A DNA stretch of 64,000 bases, taken from positions 108,799 to 172,798 of the forward strand of contig JAWKHI010000011.1 in assembly GCA_041394885.1 (NCBI GenBank). Direction: 5' to 3'. A model generated the notes under the pieces. It did no database searches and was not told the origin of the DNA. It was given only the letters and a program-made list of their open reading frames with translations. Both the position numbers and the translations under genes were made by a program. Origin of the DNA: DSOI01 sp041394885 (GTDB lineage Bacteria > Acidobacteriota > Terriglobia > Bryobacterales > Bryobacteraceae). Position 1 is the stretch's first letter. Every line of letters starts with the position of its first letter. Below, one piece after another: positions 45,200 to 53,593 of this stretch.

Positions 45200-46549
45200 A
45201 TGCTCGCCAACATGGGTTGTAAGATTCCGATCACGATCGCCGCCCTCCTGGTCTCGAGCATCGCGGCTTTCGGCAAAGCACCTACGTTCTCCAAAGACGT
45301 GGCTCCCATCTTCTTCAAACACTGCGCCGGATGCCATCGGCCGGACCACATCGCGCCCATGTCGCTGCTCGACTACAAGTCCGCGCGGCCCTGGGCCAGA
45401 TCGATTCGGGAAGCCGTCGTCCGCCGGTCCATGCCGCCCTGGTTCGCCGACCCGAAATTCGGCCACTTCTCCAACGACGCCCGCCTCAGTTCCTCCGAGA
45501 TCGACGTCGTCAAGGCGTGGGCCGATCAGGGCGCTCCGGAAGGCAACCCGGGCGACCTGCCGAAGGCGCCCGAATTCCGGGAAGGGTGGTTGCTCGGAAA
45601 GCCGGAAGTAGTGGTGGACATCGGCCGCGATCACGTCGTCAAACCCGGCGCCGACGCCTATGAGCACTTCATCGTCGACACCAATCTCAAAGAAGGAATC
45701 TGGGTGAGAGCCGCCGAAATCAAGCCCGGCAACCGCCGCGTGGTGCATCACGTGCATGTCGTGATCGAGAGCGAAGGACAGCCGACCGTATCCACGGAGG
45801 GCATGCCGGATCTCGAAAAGTTCCTCATCCGCGAGGGCAACATCACTCGCGTGAAGCAGGACGCGCCGGTGGTGAACGACGGCTGCGACCCCGCGGCTCC
45901 CAAGCTCCCCTACCTCCGCGGCTTCCAGCAAGGTGGCCTTGCGGCATTCCTTCCCGGGCGGCCGCCGGACGCGTTCCCCGACGGGACCGCGAAGTGGGTT
46001 CCCCCCGGCGCGAAGCTGCGCTTTATCATTCACTACGCCAAAGTGGATGGTCCGCCGCAAACGGACCGCACGAGTATCGGGCTCTATCTCGCTCCGGGCA
46101 AACCACGCCAGGTGCTCCGCCGCATGGATCTGCGCAACTTCTTCTTCGAGATCCCCCCGCGGGACCCCGCCCACGCCGTCACCCGGTGCTACTCGTTCGA
46201 GCGCGAGGCGGACCTCATCTCGTTCACTCCGCACATGCACTATCGCGGCAAGCAGGTCACTTATGAACTGACCCGGCCCAACGGCTCCAAAGAAATCCTG
46301 CTCCATGTTCCGCGCTATAACTTCGACTGGCAGCTCGTCTATCGCCTGGCCAAGCCCGTACGGGTGGAAAAAGGCAGCATTCTCAAAGTTACCTTCACCT
46401 ACGACAACAGCCCCAACAACAAGGCGAACCCCAATCCCGACGGGGCCCTGCGATGGGGCGACAAGAGCGAGGAGGAGATGTTCACCAACTGGATCGAGTA
46501 TCTCGATCCCGCCGAATCGCAAACTTCCGCCGTCAAAACTTATAGATAA
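45200..46549 (+). CDS. Cytochrome c / copper monooxygenase-like (PHM C-terminal type) secreted protein
   Basis: 449 residues with signal MGCKIPITIAALLVSSIAAF (the second ATG at 45212 is equally possible). A haem c motif CAGCH lies at residues 42-46, with MPPWF downstream as a possible Met ligand. The rest resembles the copper type II ascorbate-dependent monooxygenase fold: VVHHVHVVIE and TPHMHYRGK supply the His ligands expected for two copper sites. Such acidobacterial fusions are uncharacterised and oxidation of an unknown extracytoplasmic substrate is inferred. It overlaps the convergent GT39 gene by 17 bases. Confidence 0.75.
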   Translation: MLANMGCKIPITIAALLVSSIAAFGKAPTFSKDVAPIFFKHCAGCHRPDHIAPMSLLDYKSARPWARSIREAVVRRSMPPWFADPKFGHFSNDARLSSSEIDVVKAWADQGAPEGNPGDLPKAPEFREGWLLGKPEVVVDIGRDHVVKPGADAYEHFIVDTNLKEGIWVRAAEIKPGNRRVVHHVHVVIESEGQPTVSTEGMPDLEKFLIREGNITRVKQDAPVVNDGCDPAAPKLPYLRGFQQGGLAAFLPGRPPDAFPDGTAKWVPPGAKLRFIIHYAKVDGPPQTDRTSIGLYLAPGKPRQVLRRMDLRNFFFEIPPRDPAHAVTRCYSFEREADLISFTPHMHYRGKQVTYELTRPNGSKEILLHVPRYNFDWQLVYRLAKPVRVEKGSILKVTFTYDNSPNNKANPNPDGALRWGDKSEEEMFTNWIEYLDPAESQTSAVKTYR

Positions 46550-48215
46550 AGATCGAGTATCCGGCGCGCGCCACGGGCGTGGTTTCGCGGAAGACCTTGA
46601 AATAGTCACGATACTCGGCGGCGAAGAAATGTCCCGGCAGCAGGGTCGCACTCACCGCGTAGTAGCCTGGCTCCGGCTGGAACGGATTGGATTTCACAAG
46701 GTCCGGCCCCCACGGCGCCGGCAGCGTCTCGAGCACGGTGTCGTTAAAGAAACGCCATGGCGTATCGGTGCCGAAGTAGAACAACCGGAAATGCTCCACT
46801 TTGTTTTCTTCCACCCAACGGGCCAGCGAGGGAAGGTCCTGCCCCCAGTCCAGATTGCTGTCGGCCAGATATCGCAGCGCGTTCTCCGGACCGCCGGCCC
46901 AGATATTGAAGAAGCTCATCCCGTTCGGGTAGTAGCGGACGGACTGGGCGGCGAGGAGCACGAGCATCGCGAGGCCGCCACAATGGAAAGTCCGCCGCCA
47001 GCGCGTCGCGTCCATCGCGAAAACGAAGGCGCCGAGAAACGCGAAGAAAGGCACGGCGGGCAGAATCAACCGGACGCCCAACTGCATGGAAGCCGTCGAC
47101 GCCAACCCTGCGTAAAGCAGCGGCGGCACGAGAAGAAACACCATCAGCGAGCGCGGAATGCGCCCCTCCATCGTCATCCAGACAGCAACCCCGATGCCGG
47201 CCAGCAACAACAGTTGCAGCGCGGCGGTGAACTTCACCGCCGCCGCCACGAGAAAGTAATACGGGCTCCCTTGCGGCTCGCGCTTTCCCATCAGGTAGAC
47301 CGGATTGCCGTCGGCGTGCGATGCCGCGAGCGAGACCACGCCGTCCCAATACAACTTCGGAGCCGGAATCCATTCAAACACCGACGCGCCCGCTTTCAGC
47401 CACACCGGTGACCGCGGAGAGTCATAGATCTCCCGCGCCGACGATTCGGACAGGCGCCGGATGTCGAACCAACTCGTGGCGAGCGTTATGCCATAGACGA
47501 TCAAGAGCATCACCGCGACATGGGAAGCCGCCTGGCGCCACCGGCGGGATCCCGCACCCCGCGCCAGGACCAACAGCGGACCAACTCCGAGCAACAGCAC
47601 CATCGAAAGCTTCGCCATCAGCGCGGCGATCACCCCGGCGGCGACCCAAACCAGATTCCGCCATGAGGCATCGCCCCAGTACTTCCATGCCCGCCACCAG
47701 AAAAACAGATATCCGAATGCGGCCGCCTGATCGTTCTTGAACAGCGATCCATGCGCCATCGAGGTGGGCCCGAACGCGAATAGAAAGGCTGCCGCCACAG
47801 CCGGCCACTGGCCCAACACCTCACGGACCCAGAGAAACAACACCAGCGACGCCGCCAACGGAAACAGGATCAAAGGCAGTCTCGCCCAGAAGAAGACTCT
47901 CTGGACGCGCTCAGGCTTCATGCGCGACATCATCACCAACGCCGAGTCCCACTCGCTCTTCCTCTGGAATGCGGGCGAGTCCACCGGAATCGGTATGCCC
48001 ATCCACCTAGGCGCCCATCCGCCGGTTATCTTAATCATCGGCGGCATGTCACGCGGATAGAGATTGTCCCTGCCTTGCCAATAGAGAACCGAGGAAAGCA
48101 GGTGCGCCGGCTCGTCGACCGTCACGCCTACCACCCATGCCTGCCACACCAGCGCGCAGGCCTGCACCGCCAGTACGGCCAACAGGGCCGGAACAGCAAG
48201 GCGGCGGTGGGTCAT
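46533..48215 (-). CDS. GT39-like membrane mannosyl/glycosyltransferase
   Basis: A 560-residue integral membrane protein with about 11-12 helices. It begins MTHRRLAVPALLAVLAVQAC at the ATG at 48215; the open frame to 48488 overlaps the GT2 gene and is not used. The first periplasmic loop carries VTVDEPAHL (the acidic D-E of the PMT/ArnT-type active site). GT39/GT-C enzymes transfer a sugar from a polyprenyl phosphate donor. The gene follows the GT2 enzyme by 11 bases, which would make that donor, so the two form one glycosylation unit. Acceptor unknown (protein or lipid). Confidence 0.82.
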   Translation of the reverse strand: MTHRRLAVPALLAVLAVQACALVWQAWVVGVTVDEPAHLLSSVLYWQGRDNLYPRDMPPMIKITGGWAPRWMGIPIPVDSPAFQRKSEWDSALVMMSRMKPERVQRVFFWARLPLILFPLAASLVLFLWVREVLGQWPAVAAAFLFAFGPTSMAHGSLFKNDQAAAFGYLFFWWRAWKYWGDASWRNLVWVAAGVIAALMAKLSMVLLLGVGPLLVLARGAGSRRWRQAASHVAVMLLIVYGITLATSWFDIRRLSESSAREIYDSPRSPVWLKAGASVFEWIPAPKLYWDGVVSLAASHADGNPVYLMGKREPQGSPYYFLVAAAVKFTAALQLLLLAGIGVAVWMTMEGRIPRSLMVFLLVPPLLYAGLASTASMQLGVRLILPAVPFFAFLGAFVFAMDATRWRRTFHCGGLAMLVLLAAQSVRYYPNGMSFFNIWAGGPENALRYLADSNLDWGQDLPSLARWVEENKVEHFRLFYFGTDTPWRFFNDTVLETLPAPWGPDLVKSNPFQPEPGYYAVSATLLPGHFFAAEYRDYFKVFRETTPVARAGYSIFIYKF

Positions 48216-48226
48216 AGGAAAGTCCG

Positions 48227-49012
48227 CTACTTGCGGACGCCAAAGACGGGCATCACGACCGTGCGTCCATACAGCCGGCACAGTTGCGAGAATGTGGTGG
48301 CGAGCGACCTCATACGGAAGAATTGCGATCGCCCGTGCCAGCGCGGATAGTGCGAAACGGGAACCTCCACTACCTGGGTGCCGGAGAGTTCGAGCTTCTT
48401 CACCAGTTCCACGCAAATGGTTCCGCTGGTGGAACTGAGCCCGTCGCCGCCAGCAAGCAGCGAGCGACGGATCAGCCGGTAGTCGCAATCGATGTCGCGC
48501 AGTTTCACACGGAACAGGAACCGGGCGAACTTGTTGTACATCCAGCCGATGGCGATGCGGTGCCAGGGATCCCGCCGCTTAATCTTGAACCCGTTCACCA
48601 ACCCCACACCGGGATGGACGGCGGCGAACAATTTCGGCAGCTCGCCGACATCGTACTGGCCATCGCCGTCGGTGTAGAAGACGAACTCTTTGCTGGCGCT
48701 GGCGAAGCCCGTCCGGAGAGCGCGGCCATAGCCCAGATTTTCCGGATGTGTGACCACGCGAAGCCGCTCGCCGAGTTGCGCCTCGAGCTGTTGGAGCACT
48801 GCCGCGGTGTCGTCTTCACTGCCATCGTTGACGACGATGACCTCGAAGTCGCGGACCGTGCTCTCCAGCACCTCAAAGGTCTTGACAACCAGGCCAGGCA
48901 GCGAGGGAGAGTCATTGTAGGCGGGGAAGAAAACGCTCAAGCCATAGGGAAACAACCAGGCTTCCTGAGACTGCCCAGCGCTCAACTTGGCGGCCGGTGT
49001 TGGCTCGTTCAT
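48227..49012 (-). CDS. GT2 family polyprenyl-phosphate glycosyltransferase (DPM1-like)
   Basis: A 261-residue GT-A enzyme. Motifs are SVFFPAYNDSPSLPGLV, FEVIVVNDGSEDDT (nucleotide binding), VFYTDGDGQYD (DxD metal site) and DIDCDYRLIRRSLL. It has no C-terminal membrane helices, as in DPM1-type enzymes. It would charge polyprenyl phosphate with a sugar on the cytoplasmic side for the GT39-like transferase downstream. The start ATG at 49012 follows a small possible leader ORF (49017-49094). Confidence 0.87.
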   Translation of the reverse strand: MNEPTPAAKLSAGQSQEAWLFPYGLSVFFPAYNDSPSLPGLVVKTFEVLESTVRDFEVIVVNDGSEDDTAAVLQQLEAQLGERLRVVTHPENLGYGRALRTGFASASKEFVFYTDGDGQYDVGELPKLFAAVHPGVGLVNGFKIKRRDPWHRIAIGWMYNKFARFLFRVKLRDIDCDYRLIRRSLLAGGDGLSSTSGTICVELVKKLELSGTQVVEVPVSHYPRWHGRSQFFRMRSLATTFSQLCRLYGRTVVMPVFGVRK

Positions 49013-49016
49013 GGCG

Positions 49017-49094
49017 TTACAGACACTCCGTGCGATACAGCGCCAGCTTCACTCCCGCGATCGCAATCGCGGCGGCAATCGTTTTGCGAGTCAC
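49017..49094 (-). CDS. Possible 25-residue small ORF upstream of the GT2 gene
   Basis: A GTG at 49094 preceded by GAGGGAATAGG opens a 25-residue frame (starts MTRKTIAAAIAIAGVKLALY, ends ...CL) whose TAA lies 4 bases before the GT2 ATG. The peptide is basic and mildly hydrophobic. It might be a leader peptide or a small membrane protein, or simply chance. Only the good ribosome site and tight spacing support it. Confidence 0.25.
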   Translation of the reverse strand: MTRKTIAAAIAIAGVKLALYRTECL

Positions 49095-49120
49095 CCTATT
49101 CCCTCATCTTCCGCTCCAGC

Positions 49121-49137
49121 CCGGGCTTGCAGCCCGG
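49121..49137. terminator. GC-rich hairpin in the GT2-accD intergenic region
   Basis: CCGGGCT-TGC-AGCCCGG is a perfect 7-base stem with a 3-base loop within the 310-base region between the divergent GT2 and accD genes. No T-run follows on either strand, so it may be a regulatory hairpin of one of the two 5' leaders rather than a terminator. The rest of the region (49138-49326) shows no coding sense; the accD promoter must lie here. Confidence 0.3.
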
Positions 49138-49326
49138 TCCACGTTACGGAGCGCACTCAAAATGAATCTTGCGTCATTTTACTCCATGGCGGCTCCCGGC
49201 GGGAAACCTTTAATATTAAGCGAGACAGGGCCGGTACTACAGCCTGCCTCCTGCGCACGCGTCATCCTTGCACCTGCCGCCCGCCCCGCGCTACCTTGAA
49301 CAGAGCCCCTCGGGCCTTCACACTGC

Positions 49327-50193
49327 ATGTCGTGGTTCACCCGCAAACAACCGAGTCTCACCCCGGAGCCCAGCGAATCCGGCAACAAGGTCAAGACCGA
49401 AGGCTTGTGGCTGAAGTGCGACTCCTGCGCGCAAATGCTGTGGCGCAAAGGGCTGGACGAGCATTTGTGGGTCTGCGACAAGTGCGGCTTCCATTTCAAG
49501 ATCGATGCCACCACGCGATTGCGGACGCTGTTTGACGGCGGCGAGTACACAGAACACGACAAGGGTCTCGTTTCCACCGATCCTCTTTCTTTCGTCGATT
49601 CGAAGCCTTATACGGCCCGCCTGCAATCGAGCCGGGACCAATTGGGCATTGACGACGCCGTGGTATCGGGCTCGGGCCTGGTGCACGGGCGGCGGGTCGA
49701 GATCTGCGCCATGGAGCTGAAGTTCGTCGGCGGCAGCATGGGCGCGGTAGTGGGAGAGAAGATCACACGCGCGATCGAGCGGGCCATCGCCAACAAGACG
49801 CCGATCGTGATCGTATCGGCGTCCGGCGGCGCGCGGATGCAGGAGGGCGCGATCAGCCTCATGCAGATGGCCAAGATTTCGGCCGCGCTAATGCGGCTGG
49901 ACCAGGCGAGGCTTCCCTACATCAGTCTGCTGACCGACCCCACCACGGGCGGCGTAACCGCCAGTTTTGCGATGCTTGGCGACCTCAACATCGCCGAGCC
50001 CGGCGCGCTGATCGGTTTCGCCGGACCGCGCGTGATCGAGCAGACGATCCGGCAGAAGCTGCCGAGCGGCTTCCAGCGCAGCGAATTCCTGCTCGCGCAC
50101 GGATTCCTGGACGCGGTGGTGAAACGCAGCGATCTACGGGACTACATCCACCGAGCCTTCGAGTTCTTTCTCGGAAAGACCGCGGGATCCTAA
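49327..50193 (+). CDS. accD: Acetyl-CoA carboxylase carboxyltransferase subunit beta
   Basis: A 288-residue AccD. The zinc ribbon is C31-x2-C34-x15-C50-x2-C53, then the crotonase-fold carboxyltransferase with GSMGAVVGEKITRAIERA, PIVIVSASGGARMQEGAISL and GLIGFAGPRVIEQTIR-like sequence. With AccA it transfers CO2 from carboxybiotin to acetyl-CoA, the first step of fatty acid synthesis. Length is as expected. accA is not adjacent. It is convergent with asd, 3 bases apart. Confidence 0.93.
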   Translation: MSWFTRKQPSLTPEPSESGNKVKTEGLWLKCDSCAQMLWRKGLDEHLWVCDKCGFHFKIDATTRLRTLFDGGEYTEHDKGLVSTDPLSFVDSKPYTARLQSSRDQLGIDDAVVSGSGLVHGRRVEICAMELKFVGGSMGAVVGEKITRAIERAIANKTPIVIVSASGGARMQEGAISLMQMAKISAALMRLDQARLPYISLLTDPTTGGVTASFAMLGDLNIAEPGALIGFAGPRVIEQTIRQKLPSGFQRSEFLLAHGFLDAVVKRSDLRDYIHRAFEFFLGKTAGS

Positions 50194-50196
50194 CGA

Positions 50197-51298
50197 CTAA
50201 CTCCGCTCGCGCAGAATCCGCACCATCCGCCGCAAGGGTTCCGCGGCGCCCCACAGCAACTGATCGCCGACGGTGAAAGCGCCGAGGTACTCGGGACCCA
50301 TTCGCAGCTTGTGAAGCCTGCCGACGGGGATAGCCAGCGTGCCTGAGACCGCGGCGGGAGTCAGATCGCGGAGGGTGGATTCTTTTTCATTCGGGACGAT
50401 CCTGGTCCACGGCGTGGAACTCGCGAGGATCGCCTCGATGTCTGCCATCGGAACATCGCGGGTGAGCTTCACGCAGAGGCCCTGACTGTGGCACCGCAAC
50501 GCGCCGACCCGGACACAGATCCCGTCGACGGGAATGGTGGCGTCGGTGCCGAGGATCTTGTTGGTCTCTGCTTCGCCCTTCCATTCCTCGCGGGTCTGAC
50601 CGTGGGGCATCTCTTTGTCGATCCAGGGGAGGAGACTACCCGCCAGGGGCGCGCCGAACTCGGCGACCGGCATTGAGCCTGCCCGCTGGGCGGCCGTGAC
50701 GGCCTTTTCCACGGCCAAGGCATCGGTGGCGGGGGAAGAAGCGGCGGCGCCGGCAAGCACTTCCATCTGACGCATCAGCTCGAGCATTTTCGCCGCTCCG
50801 GCGCCGGAGGCGGCCTGGTAGGTCATGCTAGTGACCCATTCGACGAGCCCATGGCGAAACAGACCGCCAAGGGCCATCAGCATCAGGCTGACGGTGCAGT
50901 TGCCGCCGATGAACGACTTCACGCCGGCGGCGAGAGCACGGTCAATTCCATCGCGATTGACGGGGTCCAGAATGATCACGGCGTCATCGGCCATGCGCAG
51001 CGTGGATGCGGCGTCGATCCAGTAGCCGTTCCAGCCCGCGGCGCGCAAAGGCGCGTAGGCTCGTGGTAAAGCCGCCGCCCTGACAGGAAACGATGACATC
51101 GCAGGCGGCCAGGGCCTGACAGTCATGCGCGTCGCCGAGGATGGCGCCGGCGCCCGCTTCGGCAGGAGCCCGGCCGCCGGCGTTCGATGTGGAGAAAAAG
51201 ACGGGCTCAATGCCCTGGAAATCCGATTCGGCGCGCATGCGCTCCAGAAGGACGGAGCCTACCATTCCGCGCCACCCAACGAAACCAACTCTGAGCAT
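50197..51298 (-). pseudogene. asd: Aspartate-semialdehyde dehydrogenase, one frame break near 51059
   Basis: The two pieces together match the E. coli-type Asd over its whole length. The first piece starts at the ATG at 51298 (MLRVGFVGWRGMVGSVLLER) and runs to VIVSCQGGGFTTS. After a one-base shift at about 51059 the second runs YAPLRAAGWNGYWIDAAS, then GGNCTVSLMLMALGG with the catalytic Cys, and ends at 50197. No other defect is seen. The enzyme makes aspartate semialdehyde for lysine/diaminopimelate, threonine and methionine and is normally essential. A sequencing error is therefore likelier than a true pseudogene. Confidence 0.88.
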
Positions 51299-51339
51299 TT
51301 CTCTATTATCGGAGAAGAAGACCGCGAGCCGAGGACCAA

Positions 51340-51903
51340 GTGGAAACGATGCCTGCGCCGGAACCAATTATCGAGACTGCGCGGCTGCGTCTACGGGGTT
51401 GGACGCCGGCCGACCGGGAACCCTTCGCTCGCCTGAACGCGGACCCGGCCGTAATGCGGCACTTCGCCGCCCCGCTGACTCGCGGGGAAAGCGATGCGCT
51501 GGCCGATCGCATCGAGGAACACCATCGCCGCCACGGCTTCACGCTCTATGCGGTGGTGCTCGGCGGCGACAGATTTATCGGCTTCATCGGGTTGTTCCAG
51601 GTATCGTTCGAAGCGCATTTCACGCCGGCGGTGGAGATCGGCTGGCGGCTCGCGGCCGATTGTTGGAACCGGGGACTGGCCACCGAAGGCGCGCGGGCGG
51701 TGGCCCGCTACGCGTTCGACACGCTGGGCCTCGCCGAGATCGTCTCGTTCACCACGCCGGCCAACGGAGCGTCGCGGCGGGTAATGGAAAAGATCGGGAT
51801 GAGGCACGACCCGGACGGGGACTTCGACCATCCGCGGCTTCCGGCCGGCCATCCCCTGCGGCGGCACGTGTTGCACCGGATGGGCAGTACTGCTGTATCC
51901 TGA
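51340..51903 (+). CDS. GNAT family N-acetyltransferase (RimJ/RimL-like)
   Basis: A 187-residue acetyltransferase. The N-terminus PIIETARLRLRGWTPADREP is typical of the RimJ/RimL-like group. The acetyl-CoA site is WRLAADCWNRGLATEGARAV (R-x-x-G-x-A type), followed by EIVSFTTPANGASRRVMEKI. A GTG at 51340 with GAGG upstream is used; an ATG at 51349 is also possible. Substrate unknown (protein N-terminus or small amine). Its stop lies 26 bases ahead of the DAHP synthase start, so they may be cotranscribed. Confidence 0.87.
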   Translation: METMPAPEPIIETARLRLRGWTPADREPFARLNADPAVMRHFAAPLTRGESDALADRIEEHHRRHGFTLYAVVLGGDRFIGFIGLFQVSFEAHFTPAVEIGWRLAADCWNRGLATEGARAVARYAFDTLGLAEIVSFTTPANGASRRVMEKIGMRHDPDGDFDHPRLPAGHPLRRHVLHRMGSTAVS

Positions 51904-51929
51904 AGATTCCCTTCCCGAAGGACTTCGCT

Positions 51930-53291
51930 TTGGTCGTAGACAATACCCTTTCCTGGTTCCCTTCCTCCTGGCAGACGAAGGTGGCGCTGCAGCAGCCGAA
52001 CTATCCGGACCCGGAGGCGCTCGAGCGCGTCCTGGCGGAGCTGTCGTCGCTGCCGCCGCTGGTTACCTCCTGGGAGGTGGCCAAGATAAAAGCGCAGTTG
52101 GCCGAAGCCGCCCAAGGCAAGCGGTTCGTGCTGCAGGGCGGCGATTGCGCCGAGCGATTCGCCGACTGCGCATCGGGTAACATCGCCAACAAACTCAAGA
52201 TCCTGCTGCAGATGAGCCTGGTGCTGGTACACGGCGGCCGGCGGCCGGTGGTGCGCATGGGCCGCATCGCGGGCCAGTATTCCAAGCCCCGGTCCGACGA
52301 TATGGAGAGCCGGGACGGTATTCAGTTGCCGTCCTATCGCGGAGACAACATCAATCGCACGGCGTTCACCGAGACCGACCGGGTGCCGGATCCGGCGCTG
52401 CTGCTGCGGGGGCACGAGCGGGCGGCGCTGACGTTGAACTTCATACGGTCCCTGGTTCGGGGTGGTTTCGCGGATCTGCATCACCCTGAGTACTGGGATT
52501 TAAACTTCGTCCATGAGTCGCCACAAGCCGATGAGTATCAGCGGATCGTCGACAACGTGACCCACTCGCTGCGGTTCATGGAGAACGTGCTCGGCGTACA
52601 CGCGGCGGAGATGGAATGGGTGGACTTCTTCACCTGCCATGAAGCGCTGCATCTGCGGTACGAGCAGGCGCAGACGCATCAGGTGCCGCACCGGGCCGGA
52701 TACTACAACCTGTCGACGCACTTCCCCTGGATCGGGATGCGGACAGCCGATCCCGATGGCGCGCACGTGGAATACTTCCGCGGGATCGCCAATCCCATCG
52801 GGGTGAAGATCAGCGGCAAGTGCAGCGACGACATGCTGCGACGGCTGCTGGACGTGCTCCATCCCGGGAACGAACCGGGACGGCTGACTCTTATCCACCG
52901 GTTCGGACTGCCTGCGATCGCCGAGCATCTGCCGCGGCTGATCGAGGTGGTGCGCGCGAGCGGGAAGCAGGTGCTGTGGATCTGCGACCCGATGCATGGC
53001 AACACGCGGACGACGGCGTCGGGCATCAAGACGCGCAATTTCGACGATATCCTGAATGAACTGGAGATGGCGTTCGACATCCACGCCGATCACGGGAGCC
53101 GTTTGGGCGGAGTTCACTTCGAGTTGACGGGCGAGGACGTGACCGAATGCGTGGGCGGGTCCTCGGGGATCACGGAAGACGATTTGCGGCGGGCGTATCT
53201 TTCGGAAGTGGATCCGCGGCTGAATTGCGATCAGGCGCTGGAGATGGCTTTGTCGCTGGCGCGGAAGATGATGAACGGGCATCGGGATTAA
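51930..53291 (+). CDS. 3-deoxy-7-phosphoheptulonate synthase, class II (plant type)
   Basis: A 453-residue class II DAHP synthase, the first enzyme of the shikimate pathway. Landmarks are LSWFPSSWQTKVALQQPNYP, FVLQGGDCAERFADC (metal Cys), VRMGRIAGQYSKPRS, WICDPMHGNTRTT and GVHFELTGEDVTECVGG. The open frame reaches back to 51141, but those 260 residues are the wrong frame of the GNAT gene. A TTG at 51930 with GAAGGA 7 bases upstream gives the normal family length. A GC-rich hairpin follows the stop. Confidence 0.92.
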   Translation: MVVDNTLSWFPSSWQTKVALQQPNYPDPEALERVLAELSSLPPLVTSWEVAKIKAQLAEAAQGKRFVLQGGDCAERFADCASGNIANKLKILLQMSLVLVHGGRRPVVRMGRIAGQYSKPRSDDMESRDGIQLPSYRGDNINRTAFTETDRVPDPALLLRGHERAALTLNFIRSLVRGGFADLHHPEYWDLNFVHESPQADEYQRIVDNVTHSLRFMENVLGVHAAEMEWVDFFTCHEALHLRYEQAQTHQVPHRAGYYNLSTHFPWIGMRTADPDGAHVEYFRGIANPIGVKISGKCSDDMLRRLLDVLHPGNEPGRLTLIHRFGLPAIAEHLPRLIEVVRASGKQVLWICDPMHGNTRTTASGIKTRNFDDILNELEMAFDIHADHGSRLGGVHFELTGEDVTECVGGSSGITEDDLRRAYLSEVDPRLNCDQALEMALSLARKMMNGHRD

Positions 53292-53296
53292 GGGGC

Positions 53297-53313
53297 TGGA
53301 GCGGTCCGCTCCA
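53297..53313 (+). terminator. Hairpin after the DAHP synthase gene
   Basis: TGGAGCGGTCCGCTCCA is an 8-base inverted repeat around a single base, starting 6 bases after the stop codon and followed by TTGGGTTTGG. It is a plausible weak intrinsic terminator. The remaining intergenic stretch to 53593 holds another pair of 9-base arms (ACAAAGCCA at about 53333 and TGGCTTTGT at about 53392) but no gene. Confidence 0.4.
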
Positions 53314-53593
53314 TTGGGTTTGGCCGGGGAGACAAAGCCAACGGCGCGACGGGTTTCTTCTCTCATTGGCTATAGGTGCGACGGCCCGGAGTGGCTTTGT
53401 TCCGCCATCTTCGCATTCGATTTCAAACAACGGGCTCGCCGGATTCGAGCGGTCCCGATTTTCCCATGGCGCGTCAAGGGCGATGGCAGGCGAAGCCGGA
53501 AAGCGGATTGCCGGCGACTATGTTGGCGGTTGCCGCAGGCGTGTCACCGGGTTTCGGGTGGCATTCGGCGGGCCAGTGTGATTAAATCGCCCC

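Noticed and set aside
51141..53291. 716-residue apparent fusion ending in DAHP synthase
   Set aside because: The extension covers asd antisense and the wrong frame of the GNAT gene; a TTG with a good ribosome site at 51930 gives the normal length.
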